Source: Trissonchulus latispiculum
Lineage: Eukaryota > Nematoda > Enoplea > Enoplida > Ironidae
DNA length: 64,000 bases
Reading direction: 5' to 3'
NCBI GenBank assembly: GCA_030248195.1
Contig: JASAND010027828.1
Span: 1-64,000 of the forward strand
This document shows, one piece after another, positions 34,013-47,600 of the stretch (position 1 is its first letter; each line of letters opens with the position of its first letter). Position numbers and translations under genes: made by a program. The notes below the pieces were generated by a model that made no database searches, was not told the origin of the DNA, and saw only the letters and a program-made list of their open reading frames with translations.

Positions 34013-34684
34013 AATATTAAGCCTCCACCCTCGCTTTGCAGCAGACGACGCAATATGTAAAGATGTTTGGCAGTGTCACTACTAAGCAGCGCAAGGTAAG
34101 AGTGAGAGAGAAACCTCAACACAGCGCACGCCAGCGAAACAAACGCGCTGGATTTGTCAAACTTGCCAGCCTAAAGCCAAAATAACAACAACAATGAAAA
34201 TGTCGTGGGGAAACACTTGCCGTTTAGCACTTTTTCAAGTCCCTCCAAAAAAAGCAGGAACAAGAAAAATATTGAAAGCCTGTACCATTCTACTAGTCAT
34301 ATCTTTAATCAGTGCTTTTTTCTGCCAAGATTTGCGTCAGGCTTAGTAAGCATGCTGTAATCAGGAAATTATCATAAATAGATCCTAGGCGCATGCCAAG
34401 ATAATGTCCTATAAAAATTGATTAATAATTATCTCCTGATGATACATCAGTTCCTCTCCTCATTTTAGTTACTTAATCTCATCTCATCTCCTGCCCGAAG
34501 ACCGTGGGTAAAATTATTAATACAGTCACTTATTTCATCAATCTTGTACAGTTAATTACAAAGCAGGGACTAATTAATTTTATTTCACCAAAAGTCATAT
34601 TGTTTCATGAAAGGCAATCTGGAACTGAATAAGCGGGAACAGATGAGTGAGAAAAAGCGTGAGTGAGAGGGAAAAGTGAGAGGG

Positions 34685-35099
34685 AAAAAAGCTGCATCTA
34701 GTGTCTTCTACAGTAACTACAGGAAAAAGGATGAGTAAATAAACTGCAGACATGCAGCTCAAGTACGTACCAATATGAGACTCCGAAAATTCTAAAGTTA
34801 GGTGGGTATTGAACCAACTACCTCCTAAGCTCTTGAGCCACCGCTGATAAACTTAGAAATATTACATTTTCAAAAAGATTCGTAGGGACCAATCCCGATT
34901 CCAGTTAAGCCACATCTCCACAAAATTTTCTACAACTGTTTTAGCCAAAAAATTAACAAAACCGTTTGCTGTCTTCATAATTTGACAGTTGGAGTTATTC
35001 TCATTGTCTCTGTAACAATTTAGACTAAATGTAAATTAAAGAATGTGTACATCATTTTGTAAAGAAAAAAGCTGCATCTAGTGTCTTCTACAGTAACTA
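34685..35099. repeat. 35-bp direct repeats flanking a tRNA-like fragment
   Basis: A perfect 35-bp repeat containing GCTGCATCTAGTGTCTTC occurs at 34,685-34,719 and 35,065-35,099. The 345 bp between them contains tRNA-like fragment T4. The arrangement parallels the 22-bp repeats around T1. Confidence 0.85.
34803..34848 (-). pseudogene. Shortened tRNA-like fragment (T4)
   Basis: The minus strand has GGTGGCTCA (D-arm type) joined closely to GGTAGTTGGTTCAATACCCACC (T-arm with B-box), with the anticodon arm largely missing. GAATTTTCGG follows, resembling the trailer of T1 and T2. Confidence 0.55.
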
Positions 35100-38000
35100 T
35101 ATTATAGTATAATAGTATCATTTCAGTGTTCTTGAAGCGAGGTCCCACTAGATACTGCTCCCGCATATACCATTTCAAAATATTGTGAAAGGTGGAGATA
35201 TGAAGACCACTGCTTATGAATGAAGACAATGAACCAATGAAGACCAATTGCCCACAAGAAACTAATAATAGTAGTTGAAGTTTTCCGCAGCCAGTAAATA
35301 ATGGTGAATATTGTTGAACAGAGGAATAAAGAAACTATGGTCAAATTTGTAGTTTATTGTATTATGGCAAATTGTAGTTTGGAGAAAGCTGGGTGCACAG
35401 ACATATGTAGTGCCCATGCCCCAGTTTACACTAAAATAGTTCTGCTTTGAGATTGAGGTGAGGCGACTGACTTGGAAATAAGAACCTAAAAAGTAAACTA
35501 GATTCTTCCGAACAACGTAAGCACAATCTGAACGTCACAGTCTAGCAAAGATCTGCTCAAAAGAAAAGCTTTTTTAAAGGGGTGATGGCTGGACTGCTTA
35601 CGTTAATCAAGAAGAGCGAACAGGAATCTCTCAGAAATTAGCTAAATGAATATTATTGGCACGTGGCTTCTAACAAGTTAAACTTCAGTCAAATTTCATT
35701 AAACCCTATCTGCGTTAGCTCTTTGCTGAATGAACCAGGGCTAATTAGACTTCAGTCTAACCTTAGCCAAACGAGTAAAGAATCTTTTGCCAAGAAATTG
35801 CCAGGAATGACGCACAAAACTTTAACTAATCTCTTTTTGGCTTCAGAGTATTTGTGTAGGTTCGGTTTCCATTAAAGAAAATAATACCGAGTCAGCTTCA
35901 TTAAAATTAGTTGTTTTCTCATTTTGTTTAAACAGAAATAGCCTTCAGACAAAATAACATCAATCTTTTCAGAGCCTAAGGATATATATACACAAGTTGG
36001 CAAAGTTTGCCAACACCTGATTAAGTCGTAGCTCCTTAGTTTCATGACGATTATCTAAGGAAAGCGTTTTATTGTTCCACAAACAATTAGGGCAGATCAG
36101 TTCCTCATTGGAAAAAAAGCAAAAATAGGAATTGATATGCCTCCAGCCAAACATTAACAAGGGGTCCAATTCTGAGGGGGGACTCTGGCGAAGGGTCTAC
36201 CCCTGAAAATTCCAAAATTTTAATTGGGTCTACTCCAAAACTTGCAAAAATTGCAAAGTTTTAACATTTTTGGCCAAAAATTAGTGAAAAATGAAGATTT
36301 TTCGATGTTTAAGATATTTGCTAAAAAGAGCAATTTGCGGAAAAACTCGCTGAGGGGTCTTTTATCTCCTCTGGATGAGAAGTTCTACCCTTTTCCCTTC
36401 CCACGGAGGGGGTCACCCGCTGTTGTCAGAATGGCATTTTTGTCAGTCAGTCTGCCACATTATCCCGGGCCATGGCACGAAACAATTAGCTTCCATTTTT
36501 TATGAATAATTTTCCAAGTCGAGGATCGAATCGCAGAACCACATGAATGCAAAACAGGCCACTTTTCGCAGTTTTACTTCTCTGCTGTTCTGTTGCTCAG
36601 GTTCAACCTCAAGATCTAAGTCTAGGTATATGGTTCCATGTCAACTTCATTTCATTTTTCATTAAACCATCTGCCCACAAATTGAGTGAGTCTTGACTCC
36701 TGAGGGTAAAGCAGTGAGTCCTTCCCAATAGAATAAAATAACGACGTGTTCAATACGTTAATGTTGAAATTTCGAGAGTATACCACACCGCTTATCACCA
36801 TTGTGAACTGTGTTTATATGCGTTTAAACTAGACGCATCTGATTGGCTATTATATTGTATACAAAAAAGATCAAGTTTCCATGACACTGAATTCGAATTT
36901 TTCAAGACTTAAGCAACCTGCAGTTACGCCCATGTTTTGCCGTCAAAGAGGTACACACAGAAGAAAATTAACGGAGTGAGCTAACATAAAAGGCAAGAAA
37001 CGGGAGTTCCTTCATTTTAAAAGTTTAGAAAACTCAATATTTTGATGGCTAGAAAAACGTGCATTTGAATGCGGGGAAAGCAAAAGTTTTCATAATTTGT
37101 CCAACACACTTGCAGACAACCAACAAAAACGCAAAGAGTTTTTAGTGAGACTTGGAAACAGCCGGCGACTAATTCCTTTAAATGTCGGTTTATTCGATTT
37201 CCTAAAGGCACACACCCGACAGATGACAAATGGAAGGACAGGTTAAAAATGGAACTTTTCCTCCAGAAAAACACAAACTGTGCGCTAAAGATAATTCAAA
37301 AGCTCTAATGATTATGAGATTTATCAACTTGTCCAGACATCTATTGAGGGTTCTTTCGGCTCGGGGGTTTTCCAAGGACTGGGTGGGCACAGATAAGACA
37401 GGATAAAAGGGGTAGGGAAGTTTTATTTGGGAACTTTGGAGTACTTTTAGGACGCAAACACTCACGCAAAGGAAATGTCAAGAATGTTTACGTAATACCA
37501 TTTAGAAATAGACACTCTAGAGATAGCAGGCTCATTTATACCGCATCCATCGGCCTTCATACGGCATGTTGAAAACGAGAAAACTATTTAAGGAATTTTC
37601 GAATTTCCAACACAGAAAAATACAAACTGGGAAGATAAGGACTAATAGACTGGCAAAGGAGCCTCTAAAAAAGTGGGCGCATCCCTACAAACCTTATTTG
37701 TCTGTGAAGGTGATTAAAATGTGTTAGGTGCCAGTTCGTGTCTCTAACCAGGAAAGGGCCCCACACATTATTGCCCTCATAAATTTAGCCCCAAAAGAGT
37801 TTCACTTTAGACTTCAAAAATGTCCAGAAAAGGAAGGAACAAACTATGATTCAATTTTCGTCCCCTCCCATTCCCCGTTCCACTCCCCATCTCCTTTCCT
37901 TCATAGGTACCCAGACTTTGGGTGACAGAGAAGGGGGATTTAGACATCACCCATTCCTGATCTTTCATCGTCAGGTTTGACACAACCACAATTGACATTT

Positions 38001-40761
38001 CCTTTCTATTCCTCTAATGGTTTATCCTAAACATTCTCTTTCCAAGCTGTCACTCATTAAGCTTCATAACACGGCACACACATAGAGGGGAGAAATGTGG
38101 TCCTAAAATGACACTTTTAGCTGTTCACGTGAGCCAACAAACCAACTGGTAGGTGTATTTCTATTTAGAGGCATAAAAACTGGAATTTTTTAGAACAAAG
38201 AAATTGATTGATGACGTATTCTGTACCCATATTGTCTCAAAGGGGCGATTTAGAAAACCTATTTATAACCTGTCCATTCCATACATAATAAGATTTACCT
38301 ATAGAAAATTAGGTATACGGTTAAACGAAAAATTAAAAAACATTAAACGAAGGTTTCCCTCCCACTCATAAGTTGAGGGTTATCTAATACTTTATCATAG
38401 CTATAAGCAGAAATCATTTAAAGATACCCTTACCCAGCATTTGCAAAAGCCCTTGTAAACTCTTGTCGTCATTGTTCACGTTACTGTGCTTTTACAAGTC
38501 TTTAGTTGTGAGTAATGATACACAGGGTTTTGCCGATGAAATCTGATCACTGTGATCAACTGTCTCAAAGGATTTCATTAAATATGTTATTTAGGCATAT
38601 TATGTAACTTCTAATATCAAAACATTACAATCAGCATGATGCATAAATTTGAGTAAACAAGTAAGACTAGCATATTTCCGTGTTTCATTTGGTTCCTCTT
38701 TGCCACCTAGCGGAGTGAAGTTCACTTTGACAGTTTGAACTTTTGAATTAAACCGCGAATTTAGGCTAGTCAAAAACATGTGTACCAAAAACTGCAATGC
38801 ATACACAATTTATGCAATAGGTGAATAATTTGTATCTCAAACAAAGTATATATCTCAAGCAAAAAAAAGCAAAATGCAAAAGTTGGACATTTTCAGTAGC
38901 CTGCTGCAAAACAGCTAATTATTTTATAACCAAGTTCTTATATATTGGCTCACAGCAGAAACCCATAATTGCCATATATTTTTAACAATTATATATACCT
39001 ACCAAAGGATTTACACTGTAGTTAACGTTTTAGCATGCATATTGCAATGTAAACCCATTTGTTTCTGCATCTGTCTCATTGTTTTGAAATTATCAGGGTT
39101 GTTTATTATATTTATTTTTATATTTATATTTATATATTTATATATAATATAGTTATTATATATTTATTATATATATTTAATTTATATTTATTAAGCAAAC
39201 TGTGAGTGAAGATTCTGGCTACGCAAATACAATAGACTGCTGCGCTGAGGCGGAGCGGGTAAATTAAAAAGATATATCAGAACAATCACACTTCACTTAC
39301 TGCTGTATTATGGCGTTTACATAACTTAACAGCATATATTAAGATATAAAACTTTGAGAGATAAACATTTCGTATCCTCTTCTCCTGCGTTCAAAATGGG
39401 TAGACTTCAGCTAATCAAATTAGTGAAGTGAAACTACCTTCTTTTTTCGTGAGAGGTATAACAAGGAATTACGATAGATTAATTTTTAAAATGTCCTCTA
39501 TTTCGAAACTGACATAGAGTGTCACATCGTTTTGGTTCCACATCGGGGGAATCTAGTCGATAAAAGTAACGCACGCAGGCGTCCTAAGGGTTCACGACCT
39601 TCAGCCACTCAGTTAAGATGGCACCAAGATTACATGATGCAGCTAACCAGACTACGTTTGACAGTTGTAAAGCAAATCCTGACTATGCATGCATTTTATT
39701 GTAACGTATCAAGAAATAAGGCATCCCAGCTAAAGGTACAAACAGTCTCGGAATGAGCAGGCTCGAGCTAGGTGTAACTGGCCGTGGTTAACACCTAACT
39801 AGAAACCTCGAAGCGTACAGGCTACGGTATGTCACTGCGGAAGGCAGTTAGTTAGTGATATCTTCTCTATATAAAGCCTAAAGATTAATCACGAGCAATC
39901 CGTGTGACAAAGGAGATTTCGAGTCAGGGGACCTCACTAGAACGTTATCTTCGGTGAAAAGAGAAAGAGAGTTCTAAGACAAAAGTTGCCACAGTCAACA
40001 ACTTCTAATAAGTCATTATGTAAACAGGGAAAAACTTGGGATAAACAAATATTAAACTCATTGTATGCATTGTAAAGCGCATAATTCTGAACTAGCATCC
40101 TACATTATAATAATTATACAACTAGTCTGCAAAAGTTTACTCACGGAATCACATTTTGAAGTATTATGATCTGTTATGCTAAACAATAATAATAAGAGGT
40201 CGTTAGTACACTGATCGTCGAGATCCCAAAGGGTTATTAAGTGACAAACTATTGACTCACGCTAAAACAGTAGTGATCGAAATATCAACATAATACTGCA
40301 GGATCAGTCGATTGATTAATATTAACTAGATATATAGCTGATTGCACGAGCAAAAGAAAAGCTCAGTTTCTCCAAACAAGTCAGAGCAAACCAGGACTAA
40401 ACCATTCTAGTGGCATCTATTTTCGAAAATCGCAAGCATTTTATACATCGGCTTTTAAAATTTTGCTCATTTCTAAAAATGAGGAACAGCCTAGTGGAAG
40501 TAGGCAACGTTTTTGCTCATTTCTAGAATTAGGCCACTGCTAGAAATAAGCAGAATTATAGTTTTCCCGCATTTTCTACATCACAAGAAATTCTCAAGTA
40601 GGTATCAAGTTGGCAAAACGTTTATCGTTGAAATTGACCAAAGGACTCGATTTCAGAACTCGAAAAATTTGTAAAGTGACTTGCGGATCTGAAAAACTGT
40701 CAACGTTGTGCGACTAGACTCGATAACGCAAGAGCGTTTTTATGAAATTGGTCCCGGGACT
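35100..40761. other. Repeat-poor AT-rich region without a supported gene
   Basis: Only short chance ORFs. An AT-only low-complexity tract is at about 39,105-39,195. A segment at 36,195-36,300 resembles 15,590-15,700. Nothing else was recognised. Confidence 0.4.
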
Positions 40762-40769
40762 TTTCAAAT

Positions 40770-41354
40770 GGGTATGCATAAAACACGGCCCCGACCCCGG
40801 CCCGGTAGATAAAACACGGCCCCATTACCATAAAACACGGCTCCGTCACAGCCGGATCAAAAATCATGTTTTTTGACAACTCGAGCTAAATATAACCAAT
40901 TCAGCATCTCCTAATCTAACAAATTAAATTGTTTAAATTTTTAGTGTTAGAGTTTGAAAAAATCGATTTTGAATTGAAAATGTTTTATTTTAACCTGACT
41001 TTTAATTTTTGTGACTTGGTAACCTCCAAATGACAAACTTTATGATTCTGTTCATACAGTTATTCGGTGTAAATCTGTAAATTTTATTTGTGTATTTGAT
41101 CATACGGTGTTTCGTTAATAAGTTAAGTTTAACGATGTGATGAAAATACTACACAAATTAAAATTTGTTAGTTAGTTAGTTAAATACAGTTAGTTCGAGT
41201 TGTCAAAAACATGATTTTTTGAAGGGCCGTGACGGGGCCTTGTTTTATGTGGGGCCGGGTCCGGGGCCGTGTTTTATGCACCCAGGCCGGAGCCAGGGCC
41301 GTGTTTTATGTACCAGGCCAGGGCCGGGGCCGGGGCCGTGTTTTATGCACACCC
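40770..41354. mobile_element. 585-bp TIR element with 8-bp target duplication
   Basis: The ends GGGTATGCATAAAACACGG and CCGTGTTTTATGCACACCC are inverted repeats. Perfect TTTCAAAT duplications flank it (40,762-40,769 and 41,355-41,362). Subterminal AAAACACGGCCCC units recur two or three times on each side, and the inner arms (TTTTTTGACAACTCGAG / CGAGTTGTCAAAAA) also pair. It has no ORF. An 8-bp duplication suggests a hAT-type or related transposase source. Confidence 0.88.
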
Positions 41355-41362
41355 TTTCAAAT

Positions 41363-43502
41363 AACTGGGTTGACATTCTTGCAAAATTCTAAGTAACAAT
41401 GGATATCCTTAACGTGATATTTGCGAAGATATAACTCAATTTATTTGGCATTAACATTTTGCCACCATGCCTGCCACACCTCACGATGAGCAGTATGGTT
41501 CATAAAAAAATTCGGGGACGATTTGAATTTGCATCTTCAATAGTCTACTGGTTTGAAGTGACGCTGCTTTGTTTTAGCGTGATCAGCTTCTTCCAAGGGA
41601 TTATTGTCTGCCGTTTAGTGCCGCATCTTGTAACATTAAACTTGAAACTTGAGTCCCATTTCTTCCGTTGTCAAACGAAGAGTGAAGTGGTGTGATTACT
41701 TATTGTTGTACTCTTTTCGAACAAACAGCTTTTGTTTTGAGGCTGTACAAATCCCAACAAATGCAAAAAAGGGATACGATTCGATGTCTAAGCGATCAAG
41801 TCAGTCAGTACGTTCAAAAGTAAAACAGTTCTCTTCCAGCGTTTCAAACTACGGGGATTCCGACGGGGACGGCAGTGTTTAAGAATACACTTCTATATAA
41901 AGAACTCACTGTGCAGCAGACTTCAGTTCACCTCCACTCAACCCGACGCGATACGTGAAACCAGAAATTCAAAGCGGATGATGTGACGAGAACGATATTA
42001 ATATGTGAAAGTTTGGAACTTCTCAACTTCATATGAAAGTCAGAAATCTCGTCAAAAATGGCTGAACCTGAATCATCGCGCAAGTAATCACATTTGAGCT
42101 GAGATTAAATGCTGATTATCCACGTTTAGACGAAAGTTTATGTCTCAAGGAAATCTAAGCTAACAAGAAAAGGATATGTTATACTTAAAAGTTACAAAAT
42201 GAGCAGATTTTGTAAGTTTAATCCTATGTAATCGTTAATCTTGTAGAGATCAACTTCAATTCTTATGACGGCGAAATCGCCTGTAGCTTAGAAATGCAAA
42301 AACGCGAAGGCGTAAAGGAACAGGAATGCGAAGAAATCCAATTAGATTATATCTCTAAAACCCTTTTTACGCAGGTTTCTAGAATCGACTAAGCTCATTA
42401 CGCATTTGCAAGGAACATTTGAAACCATTATGATATTGAAAATATTTAATTGTATTAAATATGTAGGTGAAGGTAGGTATTTCCTGGCCTAGTAAGATAT
42501 TTACGTAAGCTGTTCTTCACCGTAGACTGAAGCCAGCCTGGGCTTCCTGCATTGCGTAGGCGTAAAAAATGAAAACCCTCCCTGAAAATAGCACGTTGAA
42601 GATTAAAGCGGTACATTAAAGTCAGGCTCAAAGATGAATATTCTCGAACGTACGCAAATGCCACGTTAATAAAATAACCACCTCACCAACGAAATTGGTA
42701 AAGTACCATAATTCATCACCATTTAGATTGGTGGACACGTACAATCTTGAACAAAACGGAAACATGTGCCGATTCTAAGCAGTCCGTGCTCAGTCAAGCA
42801 GGTGTAGCCTGCTCAGAAATAAAGGTAGGACCTAACCTACTAAAGTCAATAGAAACGTCTGTACGTATAGAGAAGAAAAAGGGACAGATAAGTCTAGAGG
42901 CCCCTGATTAGACTATAACAGATGAAAGCCAATTCGGTTTTTGGATGAAATTTAACTTTTATCCCCTTGAAAGATTGTCAGTTGATAATCACATGAGAAG
43001 CTAATTTATAGATCCCCTAATAACGTATCCCCCATGAGACTAATCATATCTTTTTCCTGTTAGCTTCCAGACCGGCATTGCTCAAGCAAGCCTTTGGTTG
43101 GGCAACACAAAACATCGACAACAGATTTGATAAAAACTAGTGTCTGTGTGTAGACTTTCGAAATTGTCACAGGATTCCTGAAGTGAAGTAAGATTGATCA
43201 ATTGGAACTAGCAATGATCAATGTAGGGTCAACTGCGTCGGTTTTTTGACACATTTTTTGACCAAATGACACTTAGTGAACCAGCACCGTGGCTAATAGT
43301 GAGTGTAACATATACCAAAAATTATTTCCAATCAAAGTTTTAGTTTGTTTCTCGAAGAGTTGTGGCTAGACAGAGGCAGACACGATTGAAACTAAATGAG
43401 AAATGAGAAGCTACTGCAATGACAACTGACAATTTCTAGTTACAGAAGGATTATCTCGTTATGTCAAGAGAATAGCAAAAATAGTCGGACTACGATTATT
43501 TA
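41363..43502. other. Region without a supported gene
   Basis: A 32-codon Ser-rich ORF at 41,784-41,882 has a plausible start but no other support. A possible RT remnant (CVDFRN-like) is seen near 43,140-43,190. No firm features. Confidence 0.4.
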
Positions 43503-43509
43503 ATATGGT

Positions 43510-43860
43510 CAAGAGTACATAATACATAAGAGTGTGACAGCAGGCAAGCTCTCTATTATCAGCTGTAGGTACATGCTATGTTCGCTAACGGCTGGCCCCC
43601 CCACAAACGTGAATGTGCTCTTCAAAGAAATTCGCACGCTATCTTTGCGTGTTAAAGCTCGCAACAGACGCACATTGAACCAACTGAGTAGTTGTGTTTT
43701 TGAGCTTTAACACGCAAAGATAGCGTGGCGTGCGAATTTCTTTGAAGAGCACATACATACACGTTTGTGGGGGGGTCAGCCGTTAGCGAACATAGCATGT
43801 ACCTACAGCTGATAACAGAGAGCTTGCCTGCTGTCACACTCTTATGTATTAGGACTCTTG
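43510..43860. mobile_element. CAAGAGT-family TIR element, 351 bp (copy A)
   Basis: It starts CAAGAGTACATAATAC, ends ACTCTTG, and is flanked by perfect ATATGGT duplications (43,503-43,509 and 43,861-43,867). It is almost palindromic over its length, with an inner hairpin around GTTAAAGCTCGC and its complement, and CCCCCCC / GGGGGGG runs next to CAAACGT / ACGTTTG. Noncoding, so moved by an enzyme encoded elsewhere. Confidence 0.92.
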
Positions 43861-44203
43861 ATATGGTGGAGGATGAGATCTCACAGCATGCTACAGCTCT
43901 GCTACCAAATTGCTACAGAATGTTGTCAACAACAATGCCGATTGTTGCAGTGTTGATTGATTGATAACAAAACTTCGCAAAGGGGAGTCACTACAACAGT
44001 CTCCTGCGCTTGCTAGCCTACTTCGCTATTTTAAAGTGTCCAGCTGTTCGTCTCCAGCAACTGGTTCTGGTACAGGACAAAAAAGCTAAGTTTTATTTTG
44101 TCAGTTCTTTAATATCAGATAGCGGAATTGTACATAACAAGTTAAAGGAGCTCAATTTTTTGGTTTGCAAATGGACGGACACGACAATATACAATTAACG
44201 CAA

Positions 44204-45415
44204 AACCTTAGGCTGATCAGAAGGGAGACGGTACCTTCTGCACCAATCGGCCGCAAACACGAAAGTTTGGATCCTACAGATCCAGAATGAAGTAACATCA
44301 GATACTTTCCTTCAAGCTAGACTCAACTAAGCAAAGTTCTCTGATGTCGGGCAGACTTGGAAGGTGGACGCGGGTACCCGCACCGCCCGCGGGTACCCGC
44401 ATGTCCACGTGGACATGGACAGAGGGTTCGTCCACGTGGACAAACGTGGACAAATGTGGACAAAATTTTCGTCACCCGTTTTTTATAAAAAGCGTTAAAA
44501 TTCAACCTCGCTTTTATTTAATCTTTTTATGTCGGATATTTTTAGTTTTATATTGTTATGGTTTATTGTGCTGACGTCATTTGATGTAATTTTTAGCCTA
44601 CGTACTGACTCCATTTCTTTTTAAATATCTTTAATATTATAATCTCTGCAGGCTCTGCAATATCTGTGTGATAGGTTTTTTGCATTTAAAAGGAACCATA
44701 AAGAACACGTTTTCTTTTCCAATTTCCAATTTATTACAAGCTGCTTTATTATTGCAGGGAAGAATGGGCAAAATACGCAAAAATTTCTCATCAAGTTTTA
44801 TTGAAAATCGAACTTTAATGAAACTTTTTGTGTTTTTATTGTTTTCCGCACACTTTTTTAAAGCACAGAAATTTTTTAAAACCACAAAAACACACTAAAG
44901 CGCAAATGTGAGATTTTGAAAAATCCTGGCTCTAAAATAAAATTAAAACTATGATTAGTTAAAGAAATTTTTTCAAACGAGGGCACTGGTGGACAGAATT
45001 TAGAAGTGTGGACATGCGGGCATGTGCGGGCGGACGTGGACAAGACCTGCGTGGACAAACGTGGACGTGGACACTGAAAATCTTGTCCACTTCCAACTCG
45101 ACATCAGGAAATTGGTGAAATAGGAATGGTACTTCATGTACCTTATTCATCTCGCCTATGATTGTAATTGTACTTATCCGAGCTTTTCAAGGAGTTGGCC
45201 GATCAAGGGGGGGAACCCCTTTGAATGGAGGTAACAGGTGATCGGGATCCAGTGAGTGCAGCGTGATCACTTCTGCCCCGGCAGTAGCCTTGCCTATTCC
45301 TCGGGTAATTGCGAGAAGCAATTATTGACCGCCAGACCGTGGCCCCAGAACAAAATTGGTCTAGCGGTACCCCTCATCGCGAAAGCAAATGGGGTGTGGC
45401 GCTGTGGGAAAAATA
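44204..45415 (+). repeat. Poly(A)-type retroposon, copy 1 (interrupted)
   Basis: Segments 44,204-44,340 and 45,108-45,415 match, in reverse orientation, parts of the insert at 47,601-48,691. Shared landmarks are CCAATCGGCCGCAAACA, AAGGAGTTGGCC, CCGGCAGTAGCCTTGCCTA and CATCGCGAAAGCAA. It ends in GGGAAAAA. A TIR element (44,355-45,098) splits it. The 5' boundary is uncertain. Confidence 0.75.
44355..45098. mobile_element. 744-bp TIR element with GTGGAC subterminal repeats
   Basis: ACTTGGAAGGTGGAC at the left is the inverted counterpart of GTCCACTTCCAACT at the right. ACGTGGAC-type units repeat near both ends, and the interior is AT-rich with no ORF. It sits in the apex of a small palindrome of the host retroposon: the other copy has CTGTTGTC GGCA GACAACAG at that point. 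No target duplication is clear. Confidence 0.78.
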
Positions 45416-46454
45416 GTCAGGCTATTTTTACATCAGAACTATTTAGGGAATGAAGAAATCGCAGTGTGTGATAAATTCCTTCCCATTTATTCTAGTACAA
45501 ATGGAATAAATTCATATGATGGTGTTGTTATAAACTTACCTATCCTATACTTTAAAATTATACTCATACACTTATATGTTAATTCACTGCTAATGTGCTT
45601 ACACTTCACAGAGAGACCAGCCAAGTCCGGCAGACGAAATACAAGCGACGTTATCAGACAGATGAAAAATATCCTAACTTCTTTGTGGCGGACAGAATAA
45701 AGCAGCAAGGAAACCAATGAAACAAAGGAGCACCTTCACTAGCTAAGTTGAGGGTGTTCGGAAACCTCCTGGTATAGACTTTTGGTCTCCATGGTAGCTG
45801 GGAAAGGAAAAAGTTTGAGCTTTTAGGAGACTTGAGTCAGTCAATTAGCCTGGGAACATCACAAAAAGAACTACAGTGGATTGAATTTAGAATTTTCCAG
45901 CTAACCTCATTTTTAGGCCTTAACCTATCCATATGTCAAAACTACTTTGACTATCTTCTATTAAACATTTCATTTCAGGGAGGACCGGGAGGACCCGGAC
46001 GGGATTCAATTAAACTGATTACATAACATTTTAAATGGAACATCCTTTGTCAAAATCAGCTGTGCACTTTTTTCTTATTTTTAGAAAGCTGCTCCTCTTC
46101 GGAGGAAGCCAGTATAATCAAGTGGTCCTCGAAAAAACTTCTTAGCCGCATCTTAACCTATAGAAAATGTGTTCGAAAATTCTCCAGCAGCACTAAGCCT
46201 ACGGCAAAAGACACTCTATGTGTTTCAATAAATCTTCTTTTGAGGCTAATCCATTATAAAAAAGGGCACAAAAAGCTTCAAACAAGGTAATGTCGTCTAC
46301 GGAAATGTGGCCTACCATCAAAAGAAGAGTGATAAAACCAGATGGAAAGCGAGATAGGTAATGATTGCGTGGTTTTCCTGCCGCCCTCTCTCACCCTCTA
46401 CATACAGGAAAGAGCTCTCATAAGAGATCAAAAACAATTTGACTAAAAGAAAAG

Positions 46455-46505
46455 AATAAAAGTACTGGATTCGAACACGGACTGCGTAGCTGCTACACCA
46501 GAGAC
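46455..46505 (-). pseudogene. Shortened tRNA-like fragment (T5)
   Basis: The minus strand has TCTGGTGTAGCAGC (A-box-like) followed after a short gap by GTGTTCGAATCC (B-box) and then TTTTATTCTTTT. The anticodon arm is incomplete. It is likely a tRNA-derived repeat. Confidence 0.45.
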
Positions 46506-46544
46506 AGTGTACTTACGAGTATGCTTACTAGCTGTAGTTAAAGT

Positions 46545-46732
46545 TAAAAAACACAAGCAATGCGTGCGCGTGTTGTGTATCTGTTTCTTCGAGCTTTAGA
46601 ACACAAACATAGAGTGCCAATTTCTTTGAAGTGATGGGGTCTAATTTGCGGGTAGAGCCGTTACAGTAATGATTATATTACCGAGTACTGGACTACTGGG
46701 CTCGTCATAATCTTATGTAGTATGAACTCTTG
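46545..46732. mobile_element. Degenerate right part of a CAAGAGT-family element
   Basis: Contains TTCGAGCTTTAGAACACAAACATAG-type and GGGTCTAATTTGCGGG segments shared with the copy at 53,060-53,718, and ends in CATAATCTTATG...AACTCTTG. The left part is missing. Confidence 0.6.
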
Positions 46733-47600
46733 GTCAAACGTTACAAAGTCAGCAGCTTCTGTGGTTAGCTATGCTATGCTATGCAATTGATAAGTTTGTT
46801 CCTAAGGTTAAAATGTGTTATGCAAAAAAAACGTTGTCCCCTAAAATACGAGAAAAAATTTCCCGTAAATGTAAACTTTGGAAAAAGTATCGATATCGCA
46901 AAAATGTCGTTAACTTTAATGCCTATAAACTATCAGCCAAGGATGTTCGAAGTTCAATTAGAGAACACGTACATCGATCTGAAGAAAACATTCTAGCTAG
47001 AAAAGATCCAAACGCTCTCTACTCATATGTTCGAAGCAAACTGACATCAAAAGGTTGTATACCCACCCTGCTAAATCAAACCTTTGAGGCTGTTACGGAC
47101 TCAGAGAAGTCCGAAATTTTGAATGAACCGTTTGCAAGCGTTTTCACGGTTGATGATGGAAATCTCCCCATATTTCCACCGAGAACAGAAAATATTGTTC
47201 CTAATTTAATAATAACAAAAGATCATGTCGCAAAATTTTTAAAAGAGGCGCCACCTAAAATTTCCACCGGCCCTGATAACATTCCTCCCTTGCTACTTAA
47301 GAGAATGGCTTCAGTTTTGTCAGAACCCCTACAGTTTATTTTTCAAAATTCGTTGGATTCAGGGACAGTGCCCTCGCAATGGAAAGACGCAATAGTTGTC
47401 CCTGTCTTCAAGCGTAAAGGGTCCCCGTCCTCCCCTGAAAATGATCGCCCGATCAGTCTAACATCTGCATGTTGCAAAATTCTTGAGCAGATAATCAAAG
47501 AGCATCTCATGTCCTTTTTAAACTCTAACAGCTTGATAAGTCGGAGTCAACACGGTTTTCGCACCAAACATTCGACTCTTACGAATCTCTTAGCAACTTT

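Noticed and set aside
36515..36560. B-box-like GATTCGATCC sequence
   Set aside because: No accompanying A-box or cloverleaf could be drawn.
43140..43190. Possible gypsy RT motif CVDFRN
   Set aside because: Too short and isolated to call a retroelement.
44341..45107. Palindromic ends CTGATGTCGG/CGACATCAG as the TIR of the inserted element
   Set aside because: The second retroposon copy has a similar palindrome without the insert, so the outer arms belong to the retroposon.
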